From: Malaya genurostris
Lineage: Eukaryota > Arthropoda > Insecta > Diptera > Culicidae
Length of the DNA stretch: 64,000 bases
NCBI RefSeq assembly: GCF_030247185.1
Contig: NC_080572.1
Span: 117,605,928-117,669,927, forward strand
Reading direction: 5' to 3'
Made by a program: the position numbers and the translations under genes. Below the pieces are notes generated by a model, which saw nothing but the letters and a program-made list of their open reading frames with translations, did no database searches and had not been told where the DNA came from. How positions within the stretch are numbered: position 1 is the stretch's first letter; each line of letters begins with the position of its first letter. This document shows positions 12,575 through 23,943 of this stretch, piece after piece.

Positions 12575-14345
12575 TTGTGTTGATTTCAAACGCTGCAAAG
12601 TTAGACCAGCAGTAACCGAAATTGAAATCTTACTTAAAGACCTGTTTCATTCCACCTAGTGGTGTAATGATACCTTTCTCATATTACTTATATTTAAAAA
12701 AATATCACTAGAAGATTCTGTCAAGAATTTTTTTTTCAATCTTGAATAAAATAAGAAACTTTCTTTGGGTATGAACTAACCTTTTCAATTTAATCAAGTC
12801 AAGTTAATAAGATTTTTTCTTCATTTTGCATCGTTATAATGATTTTGTAATAACACTTACAAGTAGGTATAATGTGAATAAAAGTTTTACAAATTTACGT
12901 ATTTTTCACCGGAAAAATATTGATTCAAATGTGGCAACTCCTCACGCTATACGAAATTTAACAAAGCGTGCAGCGAACGGAACAAAGCCGCACGTACCGA
13001 CGCATACCAGTATTCATCGTCATTTTCAATTACAATTTAAGGCACAAATCTCCAAATATCAAGGGGAACGTGCCATTTGAGCCTATTTGTTCTGAACAAG
13101 ATCTGCCAACTAGATTAATTTAGCAGTAAGTTTTATAAAAATGTGCACCTCGTTTTACTATTGCTTGAGAAAAAATACTTATGAAATTGAAAATTTTCAC
13201 TAATTGCTCTGTAATTCCGGAGTTGGAAGTCGGATCTGGATCAACTTTTCGGGGACTTTTTAAAAAATTTCAAAACCTTTTATTTTGATTTTAATTTGTG
13301 TAAATCGGTTAAGAAATTTCCGAGAAAATTGAGGGCGTTTTTTTCTTAAATTTCCACAAATAAATAAATAATTCCGGAACCGGAAGTCGAACCCAAATGC
13401 AATTCGGAAAAAATGTATAAAACCATAAGACCTTTCATTTGCTTCTAAGTTTGTGGAAATCGGTTCAACCATGTCTGAGAAACGTGTGTGACTATTTTTA
13501 TCCTATTTTTGGTGCATACCACCCTGTAATTCCGGAACCGGAAGTCGGATCGATATAAAATTAAACAGAAGTCTATGGGACCGTAAGACCTATCATTTGA
13601 ATTTAAGTTTGTGAAAATCGGTCCAACCAACCTCTGAGAAAATTGAGTGACATTATTTGTCAAATACCTACATACATACACACACATACACACACAGGCA
13701 TTTTGTGATCTCGACAAACTGAGTGGAATGGTATATGACACTCGGCCCTCCGGGCCTCGGTTGTAAAGTCAGTTTTCATAGCGATTGCATAGCCTTTCTA
13801 TATGAGAAAGGCAAAAACGAATGCATCTAGACGTTAATGATGTAAATTAGATTGAATTTAACAAGGCGTCTAACTCTGTGTACATTGTGGTCAAACGTGA
13901 AAGAGATGCAATTGCATTCACTTCGGTTAACAACGTATGAACATCGTATGTAATTTGTGGTCAGAGTGGAAAGCATCCTTGTAAATCACTGGTTACCTAT
14001 GATAATCAGCTGATTACATGTCAGTTTTGTGAACAACCTGCTTACTACTGCAAGCCCTGCACACTGAAACTGCGAAAAAGACATCTTCATCCAAAAGTAA
14101 CCGTTCAGCACGGGTATCGAGCGAGTCCTGTATTAATGGTTCAACAAACAAAAATATTGCAATAACCGAACAAGCTTTCCCTGCTAAAGCATCAACTGCA
14201 ACCATTGTGAAGCAACGCAGACCCACTTCCAAAAATGGATGAAGATGCGACTCGCAAGCCAATGGCCCCTAAACCTATGGTGAATAGGAACGACAGTAAC
14301 TCTCCCCCGAGAAAAAGGGTTACAACAAGATCCAGCAAAAAATCA
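12575..14345 (+). pseudogene. Broken gag-like ORF1 of a non-LTR element, split by a 1.2-kb repeat
   Basis: The 5' piece (to 12640, CGCTGCAAAGTTAGACCAGC through GAAATTGAAATCTTACTTAA) and the 3' piece (from 13817, ACGAATGCATCTAGACG) line up with consecutive sequence in the second ORF1 copy at 18661-19480. The 3' piece encodes a zinc knuckle-like segment, LITCQFCEQPAYYCKPC, and ends RVTTRSSKKSYLDFI, matching the other copy's RVTTRSNGKKNYFI. There are several in-frame stops and a deletion before the knuckle. A repeat of the CCTTTCTC family occupies 12641-13816. Confidence 0.7.
12641..13816 (+). mobile_element. CCTTTCTC-family repeat inserted in ORF1 relic
   Basis: The insert begins CCTGTTTCATTCCACCTAGTGG, with GTAATGATACCTTTCTCATA close to its left end, and finishes CCTTTCTATATGAGAAAGGCAAAA. 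GCCTTTCTCATAT-like sequence at one end is mirrored by ATATGAGAAAGGC at the other. The right half is made of about 155-bp sub-repeats carrying GGAACCGGAAGTCGGA (near 13227, 13381 and 13539). Comparison with the uninterrupted ORF1 copy fixes the boundaries to within a few bases. No clear target duplication, no coding capacity. Confidence 0.8.
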
Positions 14346-14590
14346 TATCTTGATTTTATTTAAAACCAAATATCGATACAATGACTCTATTGCTTATTAG
14401 ATCCGGGGCGAAGATATTGTACATATAAAATTTTATCACAATTCGTTGATTTAAAATCGAATAATCCTCAGAACTACGTATTGGACCTACTAATGACATG
14501 ACTATTGGTACAATAACTCTAGTTTAATTAAAATTGATGTCACTTTCGGTTTAGGTACTTTTGCATATAAAATTACTGCCCAATAAAAAC
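14346..14590. other. No recognised feature
   Basis: Non-coding AT-rich DNA following the ORF1 relic; possibly its 3' region. Confidence 0.3.
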
Positions 14591-15270
14591 TGATCCGAGT
14601 ATGGTTTTTTCTTAAAAAGTGAGCCTGCCGGTTTCTTCAACCATCATTTTTAAAACGATGTGTAACGACACTGCGAGGATATGAGAAAAATGCGCGTTCG
14701 GGAATGGGAAGAAAATGAAAAAAAAACTTTTTGTCTTATTTTTGGGCTATTAATTTTTGGTCATTTTCTGTCCGTCGATTGGCGAAAAAACCGGTTCCAA
14801 CAAGTTGGACTTTTTTCATCCTTTTTTCCCCTTCAGTAGAACAAGTTCCATTGGCGTGCCCAGCATTGTGCTATCTATGCTTACGCTTTCGACAGACGGA
14901 TGTTCGCAATATATTTCAACGTTTGTGAGAAATAGAATTGTTATTCGAAGGGATAATTCTCCGGATATGCAGAGTAGCAGATAATAAAGATTGGACAGAG
15001 TTTACGAAGTAAAGGTGGAGGTCCCGTAAAGTTCATGAAATAACCTTGACAATCAAACCAGTTGTTAACAGTAACCTTCTTGCCACGTACAGAAATGGTA
15101 GCCTCTGGAATCTTGCGGTACATAATAACCGCCATTCGAAACCAGATATTAATAAAAAATTTATGGTTAGCGTCATCACGATTTTCACTGTTATTGAACG
15201 GCTGAGCTAAACGCATCTTTCGAAAATTAATTATTACCACTACGCATCTACTAGCAGGTGCAGCCATTCA
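14591..15270 (-). pseudogene. Possible piggyBac-like transposase remnant
   Basis: Minus-strand frame 15267-14941 contains PEATISVRGKKVTVNNWFD, which resembles the piggyBac block 'G-R-N-V-T-x-D-N-W-F'. Further along the same strand, in another frame, VQLVGTGFFANRRTEND resembles the piggyBac 'LVGTxRKNKREIP' block at about the expected distance. Stops and a frameshift intervene and the flanks show no family signal. The match is short and from memory, so this is a tentative call; a chance resemblance is possible. Confidence 0.25.
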
Positions 15271-18240
15271 TTAAAAAAAAACGGGTCATACTCTTTAGGA
15301 ATTTTTTGACAGATCGGAGCCTGTTTCACGACTCTGAAAACAGGTTCATTTTCTCATTACCTTTACAATATTATGTAAGCAATTTACCCTGGCGTCGCCC
15401 GACAAAATATTTTGATTATTATTTCGTTAGTTATAGACATTATTTGTTTGTTTAAATAACTAACCTTTTTTGCACCTTCTATATCAATTAAAAAACTGCA
15501 AATTAGAAGAGGAATTATTGATAAAAAATTATCGAAGATTTTCTTGTAAAATTCAAAATTTTCTCACTAATTTGACTAATTGAGCAACAAATACCATTTC
15601 CTGAAGCAATGTTTAATATTTACGTTTGAAAATCTTTGGACTTGGTTGAAATTATTCCAACCTTCGAATGTCACATTTTGTATAGCCGTTAGTATTTTGA
15701 TTAACTCCCATATCAATTCTTTCCCTATCAAGCTGATCTTACAGAAGAGGAACATCTTAGTTTAATTATTATTGCACCGTGTTCCGGAGATGAATTATGA
15801 TTTCAATTATCCTGATATTCGAATAAATAACAGAAACAAACCGCAAGGAATATGCGATAAGCGCTGGACGGCCGCAAGTTGGTCATTCTCGTTAAAGAGC
15901 ATGATTAAATGTAATTGCACATTATAGTTTGTGGTGCTCGGTGAAACCAGGACGCACCGTGCATACACTTGATGCAATTTCATATCCGTACATTCGTGTC
16001 TTCGACTTAGCGTTTCCATTGATGGTGAAACTCATTCACTAGTAAACAACATCGTGATTGCACTTCCCAAGTATTTCGATACCTAGAACCACCACGAAGA
16101 CTGAACATCTTGAGAAAACTAAGCAGTTTTCACTAAATTAAAATCAGATGCATATCAGTATGAGCTATAAACTACCATACGCATTTTCAACTAATAATAG
16201 AGAAGGTTTCATTTAACCTTACTAACTTATTGTTTTAAGCTGATCACACCCCTAATATGTTATTTTCATAATGAAATGAAATACGATTCTGATCCAGATT
16301 TTCGTGTAAGTAACCACCGTGTTTCCAACCCTATTGTTTCATGCTGGATTGATGCGCGCTTATCCGCAGCATCTCCACATTTCAAAGTCTCTTATCCAAT
16401 TTGGCGTTTCCACCAAACTTGTTCGTATCGTGCACTGCTCAAATATGCACGACCATAAACTCAGATGCACATACAAATTGCAACTGGATCAACCCCGACT
16501 CGTGGTGTAAAAAAGTGTGAGTAAGAAGAAGAAGTTCCTTTCTTTCATTTTATCTCCTACTTCAATATTCGTTGTCCTCACGAAGCAACTCATTCGCATG
16601 TTTCTTTTTTCCAATTTGTGTCAATAGCAGGAAACTTTTCTGATGGACTTTTCGCAGTATTTTTTTAAAAGAAATATTACTTTTTTTCTTTTGCTACAAT
16701 TATTGGTTCAGTAATTGAAAAGTGCACTGTTGAAGTTTTGAGTTGAATATAACAAAGTTATGGGTGCTAAATAAGTACGCAACAATTGACATAACATATC
16801 TTGTTGACCTGCCCAACCAACCCTTTAAAATGAACTTATTTACGTACAAAACATCTTATTCGTACATCGTCACAGGCAAACATGTTTTACTCTACTGTTT
16901 GCATTTCACTCTATTTACTCATAATTGGCAATCTAACTCGAAACTCAATTCACCTAGTACGGAACCTAAGATAACTGTTAGAAGGATGCGAACATGATTT
17001 GACAGACCGAATCAAAAAGCCGCAAGACCAAGTGACAGTTTCTCTTTATTTACTTTCTCTACTATTAATTACCAAGCGGTTTTCACGTTTATGACTCAAG
17101 TCTCTGTATAAATATTCGATTTTGCTTATTCGATCATTTGAAAAATAAACCGGGAATTATTATGTTTTCTCTCCATAAATCAAACACAACATTAGATCGC
17201 GGAAACCAGTAAAAAGTTTATTATTGTGCTTACGAATCCTTAAACTCGGAACACAGAATTGCATGAAATTCAGTCCAGTGATGAAAACATTCTGACTTCA
17301 AGTTTTGAAATATAAATACGGAAGTGTTAGTTGTAATTTTGATATGGAAAAATCCTAATTTTTATTCAATCTATTGAATCTTATTTTATTCAATCTATTG
17401 ATATCATATTCAACCCATTTCGCTTTTCAAAAAAAAATGTATATTTTCCTATCGAAGCAGACCATTCGACGAGTCATTTTTTGAATTCTTTTACATTGGT
17501 AAGTCATTGATCTGCAAGTGAATTCAAAAAGATGATAGTTGGACAGGGCCAAATCTGGAGAGTACGGCGTATGCGATAATATTTCTTAACTTAGGGGGTC
17601 GTCTGTGCGATGGTCATTTTTGAAAGTTAGTTTGGAGCTTTGTTTTGAATGAGCGTAGAAACTAAATAATAATTGTATTTAATATCTTTTTTGAATATAT
17701 TTGAACATGCTTTCGAATTTTTTCGAAGTCATTATACGGAATATTTTTTGAGTTACACCGCTCAACAGTAACATATATTAAAGGAGAGGTTCTCCGCTGA
17801 CTGAATGGATTCCGGCTGTTCTGCCATTGTTTGTAAAACCTGAGGCTTTGCACGGAACTAACATGAAGGTGGTTAGCTTCAGAAAAAAATCAATTTTTCT
17901 CCTGGTTTTGGGATCTATATAACTATTGAAAAAAAGGTGGGTAAATAATGTCGCAGACGTAACTACGAATATAACTGACATGACTTTCTAGCTTTTTCTC
18001 CGAATATCGATAATCGTTTGTATTATTTGATTGTTGTGTAAATTTTGCGACTTTTACTACTTCGCTTCCAGAATTGTAACAATGCATTTATGTAAAAGTA
18101 TAACTAACTGACTGTAAAATAACAAAACAAGCATTGTTATAGGTGTTCATTTTTTTGAGGATTTACATATTCATACATGAAGGTTGAATTTTTAGGAGGT
18201 ATAGGATTTGATTCAAAAAGAAAACACAAAAAATTGAGAA
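15271..18240. other. No recognised feature (about 3 kb)
   Basis: Mostly AT-rich DNA. Open frames such as 15807-16019 and 16743-16997 have no supported start or domain. I found no RNA gene or repeat structure. Confidence 0.4.
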
Positions 18241-18660
18241 AATATATGAAATTTTTATAAGAATCGATAGAACGATCAATAATATTTAATGTTTGAAGAT
18301 GATTTCATGCAAATGTTGGCCGCGACTCCGCATAAGATGGCCCATGCTCAAGGTCCAATTTCGGCACACTCTCTCCAACATATCGGCTGGTATTTCACGA
18401 ATAAACGCTTCATTATTGGCTTCTAGTGCGTCAATCTTTGCTGGTTGATTCTTGTGGACATGAGCCTTAACATGGATCAGGGTCATTTCGCCGAAAACCA
18501 TTTCGCCGAAAGCCATTTAGCCGAAAGGGTTATTTCGCCGAAAGCCGTTTCGCCGAAAGCCGTTTCGCCGAAAGCCATTTAGCCGAAAGGGTTATTTCGC
18601 CGAAAGAATCATTTCGCCGAATCCTGAAATCGTAATTGGAATTGATTAAAATAAAGACAA

Positions 18661-19476
18661 ATGACCAGTTCATGCTCGCTGCAGCGCTGCAAAGTTAGAC
18701 CAGCAGCAACCGAAATTGAAATCTTGCTGAAGGAACGAATGCACCTAAACGTTAATGATGTAAGTGAGATTCAATTCAACAAGGCGTCTAACTGTGTGTA
18801 CATTATGTTCGAACGTCAAAGAGATGCAATTGCATTTGCTTCGGTTAATAACGGGGTGCACAGTGTTGATCATGATAATGTTAAATATAAAATCCCTGTG
18901 TACATGGTGGACAATGCCATAGAAGTACGCGTGCATGACCTTCCCCCGCAGACCAGCGATCAGTTTGTTCAGGAAAGTATGTCGCAGTACGGTGAAGTTC
19001 TTTCCATCGAAAGGGAAGTATGGCGGAATTTTTTTCCGGGTATCCGGAATGGCGTGCGAGTGGTACGTATGTAACTACGTAAAGCAATTCCATCTTACAT
19101 CATTTGTTATCAAGACGGGATACATCCGTGTAAAACGCTGATTACGTATGAAAATCAACTGGTTACATTTCAGTTTTGTGAACAACCTGCACACTACGGC
19201 AAACCTTGCACAGCGAAAAAGACATCTTCAAACAAAAAACAAGGACAACCGCCCAACAACGGAAACTAGTGATCGCAGTACTCCTGTTGCACCATCAAAC
19301 CAACCAGCAACTGCAATTAAAGCACAACAAGGCGCGTCTACAACAACTTACAACGAACCCAAGACTGCGAATTACAAGGAAAACGAAGAAAAAACGGAAA
19401 CCACAACGATACCACAAAGTGCCCCTCAAAGAGTGACAACGAGATCCAACGGTAAAAAAAATTATTTTATCTAATC
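18661..19476 (+). pseudogene. Gag-like ORF1 of a non-LTR retrotransposon
   Basis: The first frame (18661-19074, 137 residues) contains CVYIMFERQRDAIAFASVNN and VDNAIEVRVHDLPPQTSDQF followed by QYGEVLSIEREVW and GIRNGVRVVRM, a pattern of RNA-binding ORF1 proteins of I/LOA-type elements. A frameshift near 19074 is followed by LITYENQLVTFQFCEQPAHY and GKPC, a CCHC-like knuckle with the first Cys of the pair replaced by Phe, and a Thr/Gln-rich tail (to 19474). No endonuclease or RT follows, so this is a truncated copy inside the array-ended element. Confidence 0.7.
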
Positions 19477-19495
19477 AAACCGTGGTTCAATCGGC

Positions 19496-19802
19496 CACGG
19501 TGATGCCACCGGCCCATAATCCACACAAAACAGTGACTGTTTTGAGATGCATTGTTAGCTCTTGAATGCTTCTGACTGGTCTTCACTCCAGATGCGAAAA
19601 TTTTGCTTGTTGACGTATCCATTCAACCAGAAATAAGCTTCGTCGTTGAACACAATTCGATAAAAATGTAAATCTTCCTCTAACTGTACCAGCGCCCATT
19701 CATAATTAAATTGTAGACTAAGCGTTCATGATTAAATTATAAACCAAACTCAACCAGTTTGACAATGACACACAAAGATACCATCAAAAAAATACCCTTT
19801 AG
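19496..19802 (-). repeat. 305-bp duplicate of mariner 5' region
   Basis: This block, from GATGCCACCGGCCCATAATC to the AAATACCCTTTAG phrase, is nearly the same as 20211-20522 in the same orientation. It encodes the FSDEAYFWLNGYVNKQNFRI block on the minus strand. One copy lies inside the array-ended element and the other outside it. Confidence 0.85.
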
Positions 19803-20559
19803 ATACCGCTCGTTCGGACCTAACTAAATCAACGAAACATAGCTTTTAGTAGACCGAGGAAACGAGGCAGTTACAGGTTTGTATGCAAGAGGCCGCCACT
19901 TTCGAAGGCGGGTTACGAAATGGCATTCGGCGAAACAACTTTCGGTGAAATGGCTTTAGGCGAAATGACCCGCGCCCCTTAACATAGCCCCACAAGAAAC
20001 AGTCCATAGGTGTTAAATCACACTATCTAGACTGTTTCTCAATTTGGTCATTGTTTCGCGTGTCGTGTGGGATGTGGCACCGTCATGTTAAAACCACATG
20101 TTAATCATGTCCAATTTATTTATTTTTGGCAAAAAAATCGTCAATCATCATACGGTAGCGCTCGCTATTCACAGTAACGTTTCGCCCATCGTCGCCTTTG
20201 GAGAAGTATGGCCCGATGATGCCACCGGCCCATAATCCACACCAAACAGTGACTGTTTTGGGATGCATTGGTTGCTCTAGCAATGCTTCTGACTGGTCTT
20301 TACTCCAGATGCGAAAATTTTGCTTGTTGACGTATCCATTCAACCAGAAATAAGCTTCGTCGCTGAACACAATTCGATAAAAATGTGAATCTTTCTTTAA
20401 CCTTACCAGCGCCCATTCATGATTAAATTATAGACTAAACGATGATTCATGATTAAATTATAAACCAAACTGAACCAGTTTGACAATGACACACAAAGAT
20501 ACCAGCAAAAAATTACCCTTTAGCTTTGCATAATTCTTTGGTAATATTTCATTGGTTCT

Positions 20560-21056
20560 AAAATGACCCAATTTGTGGATTCGATGTTTACAACTGTCCT
20601 AACCTAAGTTCTGGATCTGGATACAGGAATTAAACTGAATTCAATTCCAAGTTCCATATTTTGCTCCAGCATGCAGGTGCTGAATTCTGAGCCTGAATTT
20701 TGAATTAAACTGAATTCTGGAAGTAAATCCTGAAACTGAATACAGGAGTTAAATTCTTGTTCAAAAGTCTATTCAAAAATTCAAAGATTGTAGTTCAGAT
20801 CTAAAATTTAGCTCCAGAATCCAAATCTTAAGATTTTGTTCTAGAATTCTGGATTCGAATTACGATTATAAATTGAAGTACTAAATTTAGTTCCAAAATT
20901 TAGTCAAGAAATCAGTTTAAAAAATCTTAGACCTGAATCCAAAATTAGGATTCAGTTTTACTGCCTGTTTTCTGGAATTAAACTCTGAAAATAATTTCTA
21001 AATCTGAACTTGAGTTCGAAATTAAGTTTTATAATTCTGTTTTAGAATCCACTCAA
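20560..21056. repeat. Cryptically simple sequence (AATTCTGGAATTAAA-like)
   Basis: About 500 bp built from scrambled short words such as GAATTC, CTGGA, TTAAACTGAATT, TCCAGAATCC and CCTGAATC without a fixed period. This looks like slippage-derived quasi-repeat DNA. No coding sequence. Confidence 0.6.
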
Positions 21057-21239
21057 AATGAAGCTTTATACCACTCAGAAGGTCTGTTCTTGGTGCTGTT
21101 GGTGGACGGTCCACACCACGACATCCAGTTCGATCTTCGACCATGGTATACCTTTTATAATCCTTCAGTTGAATGTTGAGACTGATGTGTTCCTGACTAC
21201 CTCAAAACTGTCGCCCGAGTGTGAAAAAGGGAAGAAAGC

Positions 21240-21254
21240 ATGATGAGTTTTCCT
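21240..21254 (+). repeat. 5' target-site duplication of Jockey-clade element
   Basis: ATGATGAGTTTTCCT here is repeated exactly at 24165-24179, immediately after the A-rich 3' end of the element. Confidence 0.95.
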
Positions 21255-21286
21255 ATTCGTCATCTAACACTCGATGTGGATAGACG
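21255..21286 (+). promoter_or_regulatory. Internal promoter: initiator plus DPE of the Jockey-clade element
   Basis: If the element's first base (A, 21255) is +1, the start reads CTATTC around +1, fitting an initiator, and AGACG falls at 21282-21286, that is +28 to +32. This is the spacing and RGWYV consensus of the downstream promoter element known in TATA-less Drosophila jockey-type promoters. No TATA box is seen upstream. Confidence 0.6.
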
Positions 21287-21415
21287 AATAACCTACTACG
21301 ACTAATTTCGATTTTGTTTTATTTTTTATTCGCAGTTGTCTACCTACCCAAGCTATGGGTAAAAACCGCCATAGATCCGAGAAGGATCCAAAGGATGCTA
21401 AGCGTCTGAAGCCAA

Positions 21416-23943
21416 GTGATGTACAGGATTCACAGGCTCGACAGGACAACTACCAGAGGAGGGGGAGTTGCCATTGCCGTTAAACGATCCATTCAGCACA
21501 GGCTTCTGTCAGCCTTTAAATTGCAACTCATAGAAGCCATCGGAATTGAGATTACAACGACGATGGGACCCATCATCATCATTGCAGCGTACTGCCCCAA
21601 ACAAACCAATCTTCGAGATGGTACGTGTGCATCATTGAAGCGAGATCTGGCTATGCTCACTCGACGACAGAACAAATTCATCATTGCTGGGGACCTGAAC
21701 GCACGGCATGAGCTGTGGGGAAACAGAAGACAGAATCGAAACGGATTCGTACTTGCCGAAGATTACGAAGCTGGACAATACAACATCTTCGCTCCGGATC
21801 AACCAACGCGACTTTCCAGATCGGGAGTTCATTCCATTTTGGATATATTCATCGGCAACATCGCCATAGACAGCTCTCCGGTTGTCTTCAACGAGCTCTC
21901 TTCTGACCACTTTCCAGTAATATTGACGTTGGGATCTTCACCAGAAACAGTGACTATTCAACCTCGGAGGAACTATTATCGCACCGATTGGGTCCAATTT
22001 CAACAAATCGCCGACCAACTTATTAATATCGATCTGCCACTTGATTCCCCGATGGAAATCGATGCGGCCCTATCTTCCTTCCAGCATTCAATCACAGTCG
22101 CTCGTGATAGGACGGTTCCAGTACAACATATGCCGAGTTCCTCTCTTCAAATCGACAGTGTCACCAAGAAACTCATCCGACTTCGGAATATCTACCGGAG
22201 GCAGTATCAACGAACTGGCATTCTAGATAGGAAGACTACTTATAACAACTTAACTAGGATAATCCAGGAAAGGATATCCGAGCTTCGCAACAGGAACTTC
22301 CAGCAAAAGCTTCGAGAAATTCTCCCACATTCAAAGCCCTTCTGGTCCTTAACTAAGGTGCTTAAGAAAAAAACCGAAGCCTATTCCTCCTCTGATGTCA
22401 CCCCAGGACGCAGCTGAAGGAATACCTTTAATCACACCAGTAGAGAAGGCAAATGCGCTAGGCCAGCAGTTTGTGTGTTCTCACAATTTAGGACTTAACA
22501 TTGTTAGTCCATATGAAAGAGCCGTTGCTGATAGCGTAGCTGAGGTTGACCAATCAGACAGCTTGGTTCCTGAGGAAAGTAGAGTCACTGCAAATGAGCT
22601 GATGGCTTTTGTGAAAAAATCCAAAAATATGAAGGCCCCCGGTTTCGACAACACATTCAACATTGAGCTGAAACATTTGAGTATTCGCTCATTTGTCTTC
22701 TTAGCTAAAATTTTTAACAGGTGCTGGGAGCTTGGTTACTTCCCTTCAATGTGGAAGTTAGCTAAAGTTATCCCAGTTTTGAAACCGGGGAAAGATCCTT
22801 CCTTTTCCAAGAGCTATCGGCCCATCAGCTTACTCTCTGCCCTATCCAAGCTGTTTGAAAAGTCAATACAAAGGCGAATTCTTGCTTTCGCAGATGAACA
22901 GGATATATTTCTGGAAGAACAGTTTGGGTTCCGGAAAGGAAGATCCACCATCCACCAACTCACAAGGGTTAACAACGTCATCCAGCAAAACAAATCAGTG
23001 TCCAAAACGACTGCCATGGCAATATTGGATATTGAAAAGGCATTCGATAATGTGTGGCACGATGGCCTGGTGTTCAAACTGCATCGGTATAATTTTCCCA
23101 TGTATCTTATTAAAATTATCAAAAATTATCTTGCAGATAGAGCATTCCAGGTTTCTCTGAATAATGCACTTTCAGAAAGATTTACTATTGCTGCTGGTGT
23201 ACCCCAGGGAAGTATCCTAGGTCCCATTCTATACAACATTTTCACATCAGACATCCCACCTCTTCCAGGTGGTGGTGTTCTGTCACAATTTGCTGATGAT
23301 ACTGCCATTCTTTACAAAGGTCGTGTCATTAATGCTCTGAAGAATAAACTACAGACAGGTCTGGACGCTTTAACGGAATATTTTACAAGCTGGAAAATTG
23401 TGATCAATGCAGCAAAAACTCAGGTCATCTTGTTTCCACATTCAAGATCTCCAAAATTTGTTCCATCAGACGAATGCCGAATACGATTCGGTGATGAGGT
23501 CATCCAATGGTCCGACGAAGTTATCTATCTAGGACTCACCTTTGACAGACATCTGATATTCAGGTCACATGTTGACAAAATCGTTCAAAAATGCAGCATA
23601 CTCATTAGGTCTCTGTATCCGCTGATTTGTAGAACATCTAAACTATGCCTAGAACTAGAATCAGATGGCTGTCTATAAACAAATCATCTACCCCGCAATT
23701 GAATACGCAGTCCCTGTTTGGCGGGGCTGTGCACGAACACACAAACTTAGGCTTCAGCGCATTCAAAGTAAGATCTTAAAGATGATTCTAAATCTACCCC
23801 CTTGGACAAGAACTAGTGAAGTACATGAGATGGCCTCACTGGATATACTAGAACAAAAATTCGAACAATACTGCACGAAATTTGAAGAGAGGTGCTCAAT
23901 CTCTGAAATACAAATAATTCAAAATTTGTACGTATTAGGTTAG
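21416..23943 (+). pseudogene. ORF2: truncated AP endonuclease plus reverse transcriptase
   Basis: The first frame (to 22417) starts inside the endonuclease: YRIHRLDRTTTRGGGVAIAV, IIAAYCPKQ, IIAGDLNARHELWG and LSSDHFPVI; the N-terminal part with the first catalytic residues is deleted. The second frame (22395-23678) carries RT: YRPISLLSALSKLFEKSIQR, EQFGFRKGRSTIHQL, AILDIEKAFDNVWHDGL, VPQGSILGPILYN and the catalytic FADDTAILY. The third (to 23943) has KQIIYPAIEYAVPVWRGCA and the terminal QRIQSKILKMILNLPPW block. A one-base change in the A7 run at about 22368-22374 and another near 23650-23660 break the frame. Confidence 0.9.

Larger units (their letters stand above)
18484..19979. mobile_element. 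Array-ended DNA transposon, 8-bp target duplication
   Basis: Flanked on the minus strand by ATGTTAAG on both sides (plus-strand CTTAACAT near 18472 and 19979). Outer ends are similar inverted sequences, GGRTCAGGGTCATTTCGCC-like. Just inside are arrays of 15-17-bp units with core TTTCGCCGAAA: about nine units on the left (18484-18625) and three on the right (19917-19975). The interior carries a gag-like ORF1 relic and a 305-bp duplicate of the surrounding mariner relic. It shares CGCTCGTTCGGACCTAACT with the element at 31150-31792. No transposase of its own is visible, so it is non-autonomous. Confidence 0.8.
18286..20412 (-). pseudogene. Tc1/mariner-type transposase, split by an array element
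   Basis: Read on the minus strand, 20412-19983 encodes WALVRLKKDSHFYRIVFSDE, then AYFWLNGYVNKQNFRIW, VTVWCGLWAGGIIGPYF, HDGATSHTTRETM and DLTPMDCFLWGYVK; 18477-18289 resumes exactly with VHKNQPAKIDALEANNEAF and ends RSRGQHLHEIIFKH followed by TAA. These are the DDE blocks and C-terminus of a mariner-like transposase related to the copy at 49132-49845. The N-terminal DNA-binding domain is missing, one stop precedes the HDGAT block, and part of the segment between the second and third acidic residues is deleted. An 1.5-kb element (18484-19979) sits between FLWGYVK and the C-terminal piece. Confidence 0.85.
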
